From Mycosarcoma maydis (lineage: Eukaryota; Basidiomycota; Ustilaginomycetes; Ustilaginales): DNA of 64,000 nt. Shown here one piece after another: positions 1 to 11,091 of the stretch. The translations under genes were made by a program, and so were the position numbers. The DNA lies in NCBI RefSeq assembly GCF_000328475.2, contig NC_026482.1, positions 1,054,001 through 1,118,000 on the forward strand, read 5' to 3'. Below the pieces are notes generated by a model that was given only the letters and a program-made list of their open reading frames with translations, ran no database searches and had not been told where the DNA came from. The stretch's first letter is position 1, and the number at the start of each line of letters is the position of its first letter.

Positions 1-915
1 TTCTTGCGCACCAGACAAAGCATGTTCGTGCCAAGGTGGCTGGTGGTCCATCATGAATGGATTGCGGAGGCAGTAACGATCAACTGCCCCCCAAAAAAGG
101 AAGCAGAAGCAAGGATCTGCTATCGAAAAGCCCGGCAAATGTGAATCACGAATCGCACACACAAATCGACGGTGGGGGGCTCCAATAATCAATCAGACAC
201 GCGGGACGAGTGTATCAAATTGAATAATTTATGGATCACGGATGTGGAGGGCGAACAAGCACGAACAAGCACAAAGGGCTTCAGCTGCTCTGCCAAGGCG
301 GTGAAGAGTTCCGAGGTTTGCCGACACTATCAACAACGACGAACGTTCCTCGCTCTTCTTCGAGCGAGCCTCAGACTTTCAGATTTCTTGTCCCAAGTAC
401 AGACGTCACGGAGAGAGTCTGCTTGCCTGTTTGCTTCTCACGTCACACGTCCCTACAAAGACAACCACATGTGAGTGTTGACAGAAAGATTGATTTGGTT
501 TGTACTTGGGACCAGTATGAATTCACGATTGAGAAACACACCTTCGTGAGTGGTCTGAGCACGTAGTTGAAGAATACAATCCAAGTCCGACTGGTTGTCT
601 AGACACCCTTTTGGTAGAACGTTGGTGGTTAAGCTTCAAGTCACGTCGAGTGAAAACAGAAGTTTCTGGAACGGAAAGCGATGCTCTAACATTTTCCGAT
701 GTCTTCAACCACAGTTACACGATAACTTACTCACCACTTTGTAGACCTCGAGGCTGAGTTGGATGCCGAGCACAGCACGGTCCATCTCCTACTCGTGACT
801 AGCCGCCGGACCCTGTTTCTCTTCTCGCAACTATTTTCCTCACCGGCACTCACGACTCGTAACTTTGCTCAGTCTGATCCACAATAACTCGTCCGCGCCG
901 GCTCTGTCCTCGAAG
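1..915. other. gene-free upstream region of the OPA3-like gene
   Basis: I see no open frame here with recognisable protein content. Copies of the dispersed CACG/CGTG motif family lie at about 141-156 and 521-530, with a weaker copy near 849. The last few hundred bases should contain the promoter and 5' UTR of the OPA3-like gene, which starts at 916. Confidence 0.5.
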
Positions 916-1973
916 ATGGCGACGGCCAAGATTGCCACATTGGCTATTCGAACGCTCGCCAAACCCATCGCTACACAGCTCAAGAGTCAGGCAGCTCAAC
1001 ATGAATCGTTCAAAAGGGTGAGTTCGAACCCACACATCCTGACTGGAATCGCGAGACTTGACTGACGCACACGTTGGCCTCTGTTGTGCACAACTAGATT
1101 TGCATCGCACTAGCACAACGAATGCACCGTACCGAGATGGCATTGCGGACCAACCTGCTTCCGAATGGCGTACAGCAAAAAGTGCGTCCTCTTAACGATG
1201 CTAAAGCGATAGCTAACGGGGCCAATGCAATCTCGGAAGGGTTTCTGTTCTTTGTCGCTGCAGCACTGATTCTTGGAGAAACGTATAGAGGATCGAGGAA
1301 GAAGGCGGAGCAACGAGATCGGACCGAGGACTCGCTCAACCAGCTCAAGGAGCAAGTGGAGAACATGGCGTCGGTGCTAGGCATCGATCTGGAGGAGCTC
1401 CAACAGTTGTCGGAACAGGAACAGGACGGAAGCAATCATTCTGGATCAGGATCATCAAATGCTGGCTTAGTCTCGAACCGTCGAGCGGATGGCAACGGCG
1501 ACGTAACAGAAGAAGCGGATCCCTCGTTGGTGGAAGCACGCTTGAAAGTATATAGAGACAAACAAGATGAGGATCTCAAGAACAGACAGTTACAGGCGGC
1601 AGTATCAGTGTTGCTCAACCTCGCCCTCAAGAATCGCTGGGTGGTGGGACCAGAGGCTTTGGAATTGGAGAGCATTTTGGGCAATCGACAGACAACTTTA
1701 GCGACAGCCTCGACATCTCCAACGCACGTTGCGCAAAACCAGCAGCCCCCAAGCACATCCAACGCGATTCCTGAGCGTGGCTCGGCTGCATCGACATCCT
1801 CGTCTGGCGACGATGAATCAGCTCTTCGACCTTCTATCATCCAACAGGTTGCTTTGGAACGCGCGAAAGCATTGACAAGAGAAGTCCGGTCCCCAGGAGA
1901 AACCGATTCGCAACCTCTAGACGTATCCTTAGCCAACTTGCTAGCGCAACATGGGCAGACAGCTTCAACATGA
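916..1973 (+). CDS. OPA3: OPA3-like mitochondrial membrane protein
   Basis: Two exons, 916-1017 and 1098-1973, give 325 residues; the 80-bp intron has a GTGAGT donor and a CTAG acceptor. The start fits the family, with a basic amphipathic N-terminus (MATAKIATLAIRTLAKPIA). Residues about 75-95 hold the conserved OPA3 block, an alanine/asparagine stretch followed by a hydrophobic segment (FLFFVAAALILGE). A coiled coil rich in Gln and Glu follows at about 100-135. OPA3 proteins are mitochondrial membrane proteins that affect organelle shape and lipid metabolism; the exact biochemistry is unsettled. Known animal and yeast members are near 180 residues, so the Ser/Thr/Gln-rich C-terminal half is an extension. 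It is convergent with the next gene. Confidence 0.88.
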
Positions 1974-2500
1974 CCTTTACCACCCATCAACTTTCGAGAA
2001 AATTCCACCATTCATTGCTGCAAACCATCTGGCGTCGATTGAAATTATTTCACCGCACACTTTACCGGGACAACACTTGAATCACAATATGAGAGAGCGA
2101 CGTCAACTTAAGATTAGAACAGGAGGATCCAAATAGATACATGTGAACGGGGAACAACGCAAGCTTCGTCAGCATCGCTGTCCGAGGAGTCGAAGCAGCA
2201 AGACTAGACGAAACCACACGGAGACACGCCAACAAAGTGGAGTAAAGAGCAAGAGCAATAACCAAGTCCAAGCGTGTTGGTCTACAGCGAGTCGTGAAAC
2301 GCGACCAGTGCCGAGTGTAGCTCGATCTGAAGAGCGGGAACCGAAGAGAAGCGTCGGGTATCTCGTCCCATCTGAGATCGGGGGAACACGTTGGCAAGGA
2401 AAAACGCGCAGGTATATGGTGTCACCTATGAATACAGAGCAAAAAAGAAAAGAAAAACATGACCAACTGCATGTTCCATAGCGCATTTCCGCTAGCTCTC
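1974..2500. other. convergent 3' intergenic region
   Basis: This is 527 bases between two convergent genes. It contains chance open frames on both strands with no recognisable content. It presumably holds both 3' UTRs; I see nothing else. Confidence 0.5.
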
Positions 2501-3772
2501 TCAAGCAGCGCGGGGTCGGACAGCGATGGTCTCATACTGGGCAAACCCAAACGCTGTAGCAGTCGCCCAGATCTGCAAGTCCACGCCAAGGTGCGCAAGC
2601 ACGTAGTCATAAGAGAAGAGCGAGCGCAGACCTCGGATGAGGGCAGATTCGCGTACCTCGCCGGCAGCGACGCCGAGTACGGCAGGCGCCGGCAGACCAA
2701 GCGCAGTCAGCGTGCTGTTGGGCAGCACGCGCGCCAAAAAGAAAAGCACTGAGAGACGTGCCAGCAGGAATGAGTAGGCCGAGGGCTGGGCGCGACGGTC
2801 AAAGGTGACGAGATGGGCAACCGCGAGGGGCACCAATACGCTGTAGACAGTCCACAGCGTCAAGGGACGGTAAAAGTCCAAGCTGATCAAGCCGCGAGGG
2901 TCGGGCAACGTGATGGCCCAGTGAGGCAGGTAAGCGTTGATGCCAGACTTGGGGTTAACGACGGGGATTTTAGGTCCACGACTTCCAATCTCAATGTAGG
3001 TTGTGGGAAGCGTAGCGAGCAAGAGCAAGAGACCCTCGAACGCGACAAGAAGCCGAACGAGATTCTTGGTGTCGCTGAGCCAGGTGCGAGCACGTACAAA
3101 GAGCTTGTGACCTTGCTGCTTCGCCTTGCGGTAGCGCTTAGTAGCCTCACCCTGGACGGCGTGAAGGCTTGCGCTTACTTCGCTCTGGGCGTCCTGGACT
3201 TCACTGCCGAGCTCGTGGGCGGTGGAGCGAGCGTTAGCCGAGATGGTGTCGACAAGCTTGTCGAGTGACTTGCGAGCCTTGAGTCCGCGCTGTTTGGCGG
3301 AGGCGGCGAGATCCGAAGCGCTTGCAGGGATGGCGCTCAACGGCGTCGAGGGAATGCCGAGGTTAGACGGGCGCTGCGAGTGCTTGCGAGGCGAGCGGAC
3401 CGACGCTTCAGGCGAATCCGAGCCGTCCGATTCGCTATCAGACGCATCAAATGCAAGATGAAGATGTCAGTCACGAGCGGATTCGTTGGGCTAGCATACA
3501 AGATTTACTGTTCCGCGTACTTACGCGTTACCGTTGACGCTGCTCGAGCGACCCGAACGTCTTCGGCTGGAGTCGAGGCTGTCGATGAGTCCCTTGAAAT
3601 TCTCGTTGGAAGAGTACTGATTCTTGTGGCTGATAAGATGTTCACGAATCAGGTCCTCGAGCTCCTCCTTCTTTTGTGATTGGTCGAGGCCGATGCCAAG
3701 CGCCTGGGCAATCTCGGTGAGCTCGCCCTTTCTCTTGGCTTTGAGCGAGCCTTTGAACGGAGTGGACGACAT
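2501..3772 (-). CDS. SAP-like domain membrane protein of unknown function
   Basis: Two exons, 3772-3525 and 3434-2501, are joined across a 90-bp intron (GTAAGT donor, GATAG acceptor) in phase 2 and give 393 residues. Residues about 8-50 resemble a SAP/Rho-N helix-turn-helix (basic LKAKRKGELTEIAQALGI, then an acidic-basic second helix ending LIREHLI). A Ser/Arg-rich linker follows, then an amphipathic segment at about 120-200. The C-terminal part carries several hydrophobic segments (LLVAFEGLLLLLATLP, a segment around LWTVYSVLVPLAVAHLV, and FLLARLSVLFFLARVLP). SAP modules usually bind nucleic acids, so a DNA- or RNA-tethering protein in the ER or nuclear membrane is possible, but that is inference. 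The start at 3772 was chosen because the SAP-like part follows at once; an in-frame ATG at 3886 is less likely. Confidence 0.72.
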
Positions 3773-4510
3773 ACTTGGGATGCAGTGCGGTGTTAGCCTT
3801 ACGGACTTTGAAGTTGAGGTTGCAAGTGCCACTACAAGTTGATACGAAGAGGGTAGAAGCTGGATGAGGAGAGGAGGCAAGATCACAACCGATGCTGAGC
3901 GGATGGATCGGGCGGATAGACATATGCAACCAGATGCAGTGATTCACTTTGTGCGGATGGATCCTCCAATTTGGTATGCTCTGCTCGCGCGCGCTGTTGC
4001 CGCCCTGGCAGCCTCCACTCCAAACTAAGCACAAGTCGCGACGTGTCTGTCACGTCGTACATCGCTGTGCGACTCTCCTTTCGTCATTTTGATCAATAAA
4101 GTATCTATTCATGATTTGAAAGCGTGACAACCGTGAATCGTGAATCTCGTGAATGACTCGTGACTTTGTGCCTTGGTTGACATTCACGATTTTCCGCATC
4201 TGGAAGGAGCAGGGCCAAAGATCGACCTAACAACCAGTAGCATGTTCCTGTACTCACGTCTCGCGTCTGTGTTTACCTGTCAAATACTTATGTAAGCATG
4301 TCGCGAGATGGAAGGTCAGCAGGGTTCAGAATGCCTGGAAGGATTCACGATTGACACAACCCTAGCCATTGCTGATCACATCTTACACGAGACACCTTCA
4401 TCAGAACATCGACTTGCAGGCACGACGCAACAACTAAGCTTGTGCATTTGTATCGCTCCGAGGAAGAGTCCATATTTTCCCGCTATCTCCATCTCGAACG
4501 TCAGCTCATC
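3773..4510. promoter_or_regulatory. divergent promoter region with a motif cluster
   Basis: This is 738 bases between the divergent SAP-like and CFIm25 genes. A dense cluster of the CACG/CGTG motif family lies at 4131-4195 (repeated GTGAATCGTGAATC-type units and one ATTCACGATT). A single copy follows at 4342-4352. No gene is seen. Confidence 0.55.
4131..4195. repeat. CACG/CGTG heptamer motif cluster
   Basis: Five or more CGTGA or TCACG cores occur within 65 bases, separated by ATT, AAT or ACT triplets. Several units sit in register at 7-bp spacing. It belongs to the family described in the findings and lies between two divergent genes. Confidence 0.7.
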
Positions 4511-5463
<953 letters not shown>

Positions 5464-6240
5464 AGAGCACTCGCAGCGCTTGTCCTTCTTCATGTCCCCT
5501 ATGTACAACGTGTAATCCTAGTTCAAGCCCGTTCTGCCCATGTCCTCTGAGCTGTGTATCTTTTCGCTGATTCAAGGTGTGCGCGGGAAGTCGCTCGAGG
5601 GAACCGCAACCTACTGTGCGCCGTGCTACGTCTCCCTCAAACGAAACAGCACCCTCCACCCCTTCTTACGCCATTGAGTCATGATTAGACATTCTGCCCT
5701 TTCATGACGCAGATCTGCACCATTGCGTCGACCGTCTACCCAAGACCATCACTCAAACTTACACGGACCAAAGGATTGTCAGATGCGTCACATGGACGAC
5801 ACGGTTGCAAATTGCAATTGAAGACAAATATCGATACTAGTACAATTTTGATTTGAATGATTTTCTGTAATGTAGCATGTGGATGATGAGGGGTGAAAAG
5901 GACCAGAGTCGACGAGGCAAAGGCAGGCTTCGAGCATACGCTTGCCACGACAGCTCTTAATGTGCGACCTAAGGTGTTATCCGTTGGAGATTCAAAGGGA
6001 GAGAATGTCCGCTACGACGCAATTTGCGACCTATGTGGTTCGCTAAGCCGCGGCAATGCGGAGAAGATTGGGCGAGAAACTCGCTCGCCACATGCTGCCA
6101 GACGTCAAGCCAGTAGCAATGTAGGAGCAAGGGATGAATGCTGCGGATACTGCTGTTGCTGATGTTGGTGATTTAAGAGATGGATAGGTGAATGCTGCTG
6201 AGATATGGTGGGTAATTCGAATGTGTCCAAGCATCAATGA
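5464..6240. other. convergent 3' intergenic region
   Basis: This is 777 bases between the convergent CFIm25 and TBP genes. An AT-rich stretch near 5815-5880 probably holds 3'-end signals. I found no supportable gene or RNA. Confidence 0.5.
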
Positions 6241-7089
6241 TCAAGGCTTCCGGAACTCAGCCAATACAGGTAGAATGAGATTGAACGCCTGGTAGATCTC
6301 TTCTCGTACCTTGGCACCCGTGAGCACAATCTTGCCCGAGACAAAGATAAGCAACACAACCTTGGGCTTGACCATGCGGTAGATAAGACCAGGAAACAGC
6401 TCGGGCTCGTACGAAGAGTACACACCGTGGCTGTAAGCGAGTCCTTCAAGACGAATAGGGAAGCGCACGTCGCATGAACCGACAATGTTCTGAATCTTGA
6501 ACTCGCTGAACTTAGCCTCGAAACCGAGCTTCTGGATGATACGCGCGTACTTTCGGCTGGCAAGACGACTGTCGTCCTCCGACTTGGCACCGGTGACCAC
6601 CATCTTGCCCGAGGCGAAGATGAGTGCGGTGGTCTTGGGCTCGCGAATACGCATGATGACTGCGGCAAAACGCTTAGGGTTATACTCGGCGTTACGGGCG
6701 TGCAGGGCGATGGTCTTCAAGTCGAGACGCACCTCCAGGTTGACGGTAGCAACAATGTTCCTAAGTACGTTGAGGAAGCAACGAGGAGGATGGCTTCAGA
6801 TGTCAACATGAGCGATTCTACATGGCAGACTGCCCAGCAGCATGGCTCGCAACAGTATAAAGCGGCGGACGGCTACTGATAATACTCACTGCAAGGTTGG
6901 CACAATGCCATGAACACTCGAGAGGCCTTGCTGGTCCATGCCGACATCCTTGCCGAGAACGGCCTTCTTGTCATCTTCGCCGGCGCCGTTGGCTTTGGGC
7001 TGGGCTCCAGCATTGACGCCACCTTTGATGCTGGTAGCATTGTTAGCAGAAGTGCCCGAGCCGGGCAGCGCGACACCTCCGAAAGCCAT
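6241..7089 (-). CDS. TBP: TATA-binding protein
   Basis: Two exons, 7089-6890 and 6760-6241, give 239 residues; the 129-bp intron (GTGAGT donor, TTAG acceptor) splits a Gln codon. The N-terminal 60 residues are Gly/Ala-rich and variable. The conserved saddle begins at [20 protein letters not shown] and contains both direct repeats: [20 protein letters not shown] with [15 protein letters not shown], then the second copy with [20 protein letters not shown] and [15 protein letters not shown] nucleates pre-initiation complexes for all three RNA polymerases. The intron lies at the edge of the conserved core. Identity is certain from the near-invariant core sequence. Confidence 0.98.
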
Positions 7090-8467
7090 CTTGTTCGAGG
7101 AAAACGGATGTGATGATGTCAGGAACAATGTGGTAAGGATGAGGCCGTATGCAAGGAAGACGTCGAAGATGCGTGACAAGGCAGGAGCCGAGTTGTGATG
7201 CGGGCGGAAAGAGAAACACGACAGATACAATGGGTGGAAAAGGCGACGGGTCGCACAAAGAAGAGTAGGATCGGCGTATGACGTTCTTGCTCGAACGATC
7301 AATCTTTTTGGTATTAAAATTGCGATGCAGAAAACAAGTCGTGTGTGCCGGAGAGGTCCCTTCACTGTAAGCGACAATCAACAGTCAAGGTGATCGCCAG
7401 TGCGGAGACGGCTCCAAATACTACACAACAGTGTCACCGTCGACAAGACAGACTAATCGATGCTGCTAGTCCCAAGAGATCAGGAGGGATGGCGAAGCTG
7501 ACGTCAAAAGAGCGAAACAGTCGGTCTAGATCAAAGGCGTGTCAATGAAGACCTCTTTGATCGAGAGACGATGCAGAAAAAGGCTAGTAGTGAGCCCTTT
7601 GTGATCGTGCTGAATGGCTTTATGGATGACGAGCAGGGTACACCTTCGAAGGGCGATGAATGCCTCGAAGATGTAAAGACAAGCTGTACAGCGGGTTGAG
7701 GGCGGAAACAGGCTTGCTAGGCGGGCAATAGCAGCACGACTCGCTTAGACTGAGTGTCGAAGCGGATGAATGTGGTGAGAAGGGAAGGCGAGAATTTCGA
7801 ATCTGATTTCGGGGGGATGCGCGCAGACTCCCCTTCGGTATATATAGAGATGCGGACTCGTTGCTTTCTACACAGTTCAACTGCGCACAATATTTTTCAC
7901 CAGGCACCAGACCAGAGCTTGGATATGGGACGAAAATTCAACTTTGACTCCTGAATTTGGCTGAGTCGCCTATATAGATTTCACATAAGTTACAGAGGCT
8001 TCGCGATTGGTAATTTTGTATTTACAATTCGTTCGTGATTGTATCGACGTGGCCGACGCGCAGCAGTTTGGGCTCTTGAGACGCGTTTGGATGTAGACAT
8101 TCAATCGACGCGGTTTCACGCCAGCTTGTGACCTTAGCCAATCCCGACACTGGCACGCAAGTCGAGTCAGGCTTCTGGTCTCTCTTATCTTCACGCTTCC
8201 ACGCGCTAAATGCTACACGTCACAGTCGTGAGTGCCATCAACAGCAAGATGTTAGACCCAGAGGAGCCCCGGATCTGGGACGCTACATCTGGCGCATAAA
8301 CCGTCGTTGGCTAGGGTTCCATAAGTAAATAGACAGCCGTTCGACCCAAGTTTGTCGCTTGGATACGGCAGTATGACGGCAGCATGAGTTATTCAAAACG
8401 TGACACGGGATGACACTCAAGATGGCATTCGTCATTGGAGCTATTCCATACACGATTTTATACTTGT
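7090..8467. promoter_or_regulatory. TBP upstream region and ferric reductase 3' flank
   Basis: These 1,378 bases hold the TBP promoter on the minus strand and the 3' end of the ferric reductase gene. TATATATA-like elements are visible at 7839-7847 and 7970-7977. A motif-family copy lies at about 8021-8040. The short open frames show no codon or domain signal that I would support. Confidence 0.45.
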
Positions 8468-10255
8468 TTAGAAGCCAAAATGTTCAGTGATCAGAGAAAC
8501 ATTATCAAGACTGGACAGCTTGCCGCATAGAATGTCGCGCTGAAGCGTTGCTGTTGCATTCGCAGCGTCCTTAACCATTCCGGAAGGGCCGCATACGACC
8601 ACAGCTGCAGAGGCGGGACCCTCGATCGGGCCTGTGCTCGAGTTGCTCGGACATGCCTTTTCGGTGTCTGGGTCTTTCTCCGTCGGAACGGATATCCCTT
8701 GAATGAATTCCGACAAGACAGAGGCAGCATCGGGATGCACGCCCCACTGCACTTCCCAACTTGCTGGTAGGTCAAGGTTTTGAGATGCCGGGTCTGCCCC
8801 GCTGACATAGATCGTTACTTTAAGAGCGTCTTGAGGTGCAAGGCAAGCAACGGTGACGAGATGCTGGCGGGCCCAGTTGAGCGATTGCACATCGCGCATG
8901 GACCATACCAGGTGGATACGCCGCGTCGTAGCAGCTTTCTTCTGCCAAAGCCATACCACTTCAAGCAACGATGCAAGGACAAAGGTAATGCCGCTCCCAC
9001 CAGCCAACAGCAAGGCATGATGGTAGGTGGCGACGCTGGCGTCTTGTCCATACGGGCCGTCAAGCACTGCTGAGAGTTCGAGTCCTTTTGCTGCTTGTTC
9101 GCCTTGAATCCGAACTGCTCGGTCGTAGAGGCGCTTTGTGAGGCCTTTGCGGGCTTTCACCATCAGTACGATGGTCGACATCAACTGCTGATCGTCGGCC
9201 GAGGGCATTGAGATGATGGTGAAGGGATGCGCTGACAGAGGTGAAAGACCAGGGAAGCGCACAAACACATGTTGCCCAGGCCTCCATCGCATAGGTGATT
9301 CTACCGTTATCTTTGCAAAGTCACTTGGCATGGCTTCGACACGGCACTTTGCGAGCGACAGGAAGCTGTTCTGCTGGAGCTGAGTGGCGAATCGCAAGAA
9401 CACAGACAGCATGTACAAGGCTGTGGTAGCCCAGAGATATCTCCAAGATGTCAGCATCGCCTGGCAATGCACAAACATGTAGCCCAGGAAGAGGACCGCC
9501 ACGGGTACATGGATGAGCAGAAAAAGCTCGTAGCATCGTTCGCGAATGCCAGTTGTGCTGGCAAATGAAAGCACAAACAGACATACATACGCGATAACAC
9601 CAGTTGTGTTGATGCTGTCTGAGAAGAACTCTTCTCGTAGCCCAGTAACGCCATGGTCGGCCAAGGGTTGATGGATGAATGGAATGGCGTGGACCGTGGC
9701 GAGGAAAAGCATAAATCGAGCGAGCCATTGGTGGAAAATTTGGAGCCTCTCATGACTTACTCCGGTAAGCAGAGAAATAAAGTTGACTTTTGAAGCTAAT
9801 GTATAGATGAAAGGCATCAGCCCAAGCGCCATCATGCCAGCGCGCAGAGCTAGGGGCGGGCTACCGAAACTGCGGTCGACACGGTAATACGGTTGCACTA
9901 CAAAGGCCCAGATAGTGAAGCCAAGCATGAAGGCGCTCAATCCCAAAGTAGCTCCGAGAACGGGCAGACGGAAGTTGATGGACGCCAAGCGAAAAGACGG
10001 CAGATGTCGATAGGCAAGCATGCGGAGTGCTGCGACGGGTCGAGTGAGTCTACCAGAGCTCGAGGCTGGCGCTGCCTTGGTCGAGCGCTGCCATCGCGAA
10101 TGAAGTGAAGCCAGTGCAAAAAGGAAAATGATGATTGAGATCGTCGCCGTTATGCCTTGACTGTATTTAGGTTGACCAATCCAAGGATCACCAGTGCGGG
10201 TATTAGGCAGCAAGCCGATGCCGGCCGTAGTGGGCGAGCCGTGCCTCTTCTCCAT
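8468..10255 (-). CDS. FRE: ferric/cupric reductase transmembrane component (FRE family)
   Basis: A single-exon ORF of 595 residues. Two histidine pairs spaced by 14 residues, H175/H189 and H249/H263, lie in hydrophobic helices and are the bis-heme ligands of the ferric reductase domain. The FAD-binding signature HPFTI is at 343-347. The NADPH-binding Gly-rich loop (LLLAGGSGITF) is at about 415-425, and a C-terminal CGP motif is near 560. The enzyme passes cytosolic NADPH electrons across the membrane to reduce extracellular ferric or cupric ions. No convincing cleavable signal peptide is seen; the first helix starts near residue 35. The lack of an EF-hand or other N-terminal regulatory part argues for a FRE reductase, not a NOX. 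The upstream neighbour is a decayed dehydrogenase, so no iron-uptake cluster is evident. Confidence 0.93.
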   Translation of the reverse strand: MEKRHGSPTTAGIGLLPNTRTGDPWIGQPKYSQGITATISIIIFLFALASLHSRWQRSTKAAPASSSGRLTRPVAALRMLAYRHLPSFRLASINFRLPVLGATLGLSAFMLGFTIWAFVVQPYYRVDRSFGSPPLALRAGMMALGLMPFIYTLASKVNFISLLTGVSHERLQIFHQWLARFMLFLATVHAIPFIHQPLADHGVTGLREEFFSDSINTTGVIAYVCLFVLSFASTTGIRERCYELFLLIHVPVAVLFLGYMFVHCQAMLTSWRYLWATTALYMLSVFLRFATQLQQNSFLSLAKCRVEAMPSDFAKITVESPMRWRPGQHVFVRFPGLSPLSAHPFTIISMPSADDQQLMSTIVLMVKARKGLTKRLYDRAVRIQGEQAAKGLELSAVLDGPYGQDASVATYHHALLLAGGSGITFVLASLLEVVWLWQKKAATTRRIHLVWSMRDVQSLNWARQHLVTVACLAPQDALKVTIYVSGADPASQNLDLPASWEVQWGVHPDAASVLSEFIQGISVPTEKDPDTEKACPSNSSTGPIEGPASAAVVVCGPSGMVKDAANATATLQRDILCGKLSSLDNVSLITEHFGF

Positions 10256-10493
10256 GTTGTAAATCTGGCTCGATACGGCTTGAAGTTTGCTTCAAACGCG
10301 GCGCAGACTTATTGATGTAGATGATCGTGATGGCGATGATGGTTCTGCTGAAGATCCAAGGGCTAAGATTCTAACAAAGACCTTGCCACATCAAGCTTTC
10401 GTGATTGTGGCTTTGAGTGGGTCGTCTTCGGAGCCTTTTGAAGGAAGGTGCAATCTCTGACGCCGGCTCGGAGCGTTTCATTCACCGTAGTAG

Positions 10494-10795
10494 TCACAAG
10501 TACAAGCGGGCCGCCCGCTTGGCCCTTGTTGAATTGGGGCGGAAAATCTTCCAAAACTCAAGAATCTTGCATTTCATCCGCTTACAACACATCAGTATCG
10601 ACTTTGCAAACCTGTATGGGCTTTGACTCGAGCGAGATACTGTGGATGTGGTACATCGAAACCGAAGCACCGACAATCATTCCGACGCAAAGACCGCCGG
10701 CTCGTGGCCTCCGACGTTGTAGGGCGACAGATGATGTAGGAAGCGATAGCGAATAATTCTTTCGTACGAGTTTCAAATCAGATGAGCTTACCCAT
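10494..10795 (-). CDS. possible 51-residue membrane microprotein (low confidence)
   Basis: A spliced model on the minus strand uses a 4-nt first exon (ATGG, 10795-10792), exon 2 at 10700-10612 and exon 3 at 10556-10494. The introns are 91 and 55 bp with GTAAGC and GTTTGC donors. The product would be 51 residues: a short hydrophobic helix rich in Gly, Val and Met (GGLCVGMIVGASVSMYHI), then a basic tail (RPNSTRAKRAARLYL). This single-pass-plus-basic-tail layout resembles small inner-mitochondrial-membrane subunits, but I recognise no family. The second donor is weak and the acceptors are CGAG and TGAG, so the model may be chance. It would be transcribed in the same direction as the ferric reductase gene. 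Confidence 0.25.
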
Positions 10796-10972
10796 TTGAT
10801 CCACTCACGACTCTTGACGGTCAAAGTTCACAACACCTGGGACCAAGCTTCGAAAACAAGATCGATTTCCAATTTAGTTTGAACGCCGTTGGGACGCTGC
10901 GGTGGCGATGACATTACTTCAGGTAACAGAGCCATATAACGGCACTTGTGGGCACTGATTTGCTATTAAGCC

Positions 10973-10991
10973 CTCTCTCTCTCTCTCTCTT
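10973..10991. repeat. (CT)n microsatellite
   Basis: About nine uninterrupted CT dinucleotides lie just upstream of the decayed dehydrogenase. Pyrimidine tracts like this are common in fungal promoters, so it may be part of the dead gene's old promoter. Confidence 0.9.
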
Positions 10992-11091
10992 CCTCGGGCC
11001 TCGCGTTCTCGTTTCAAAGCTCAACTTTTGTATTGTCTGCATTCACAATCGTGAATGACTTCCTACGCCGCATTCATGAACCCAGGTTGGC

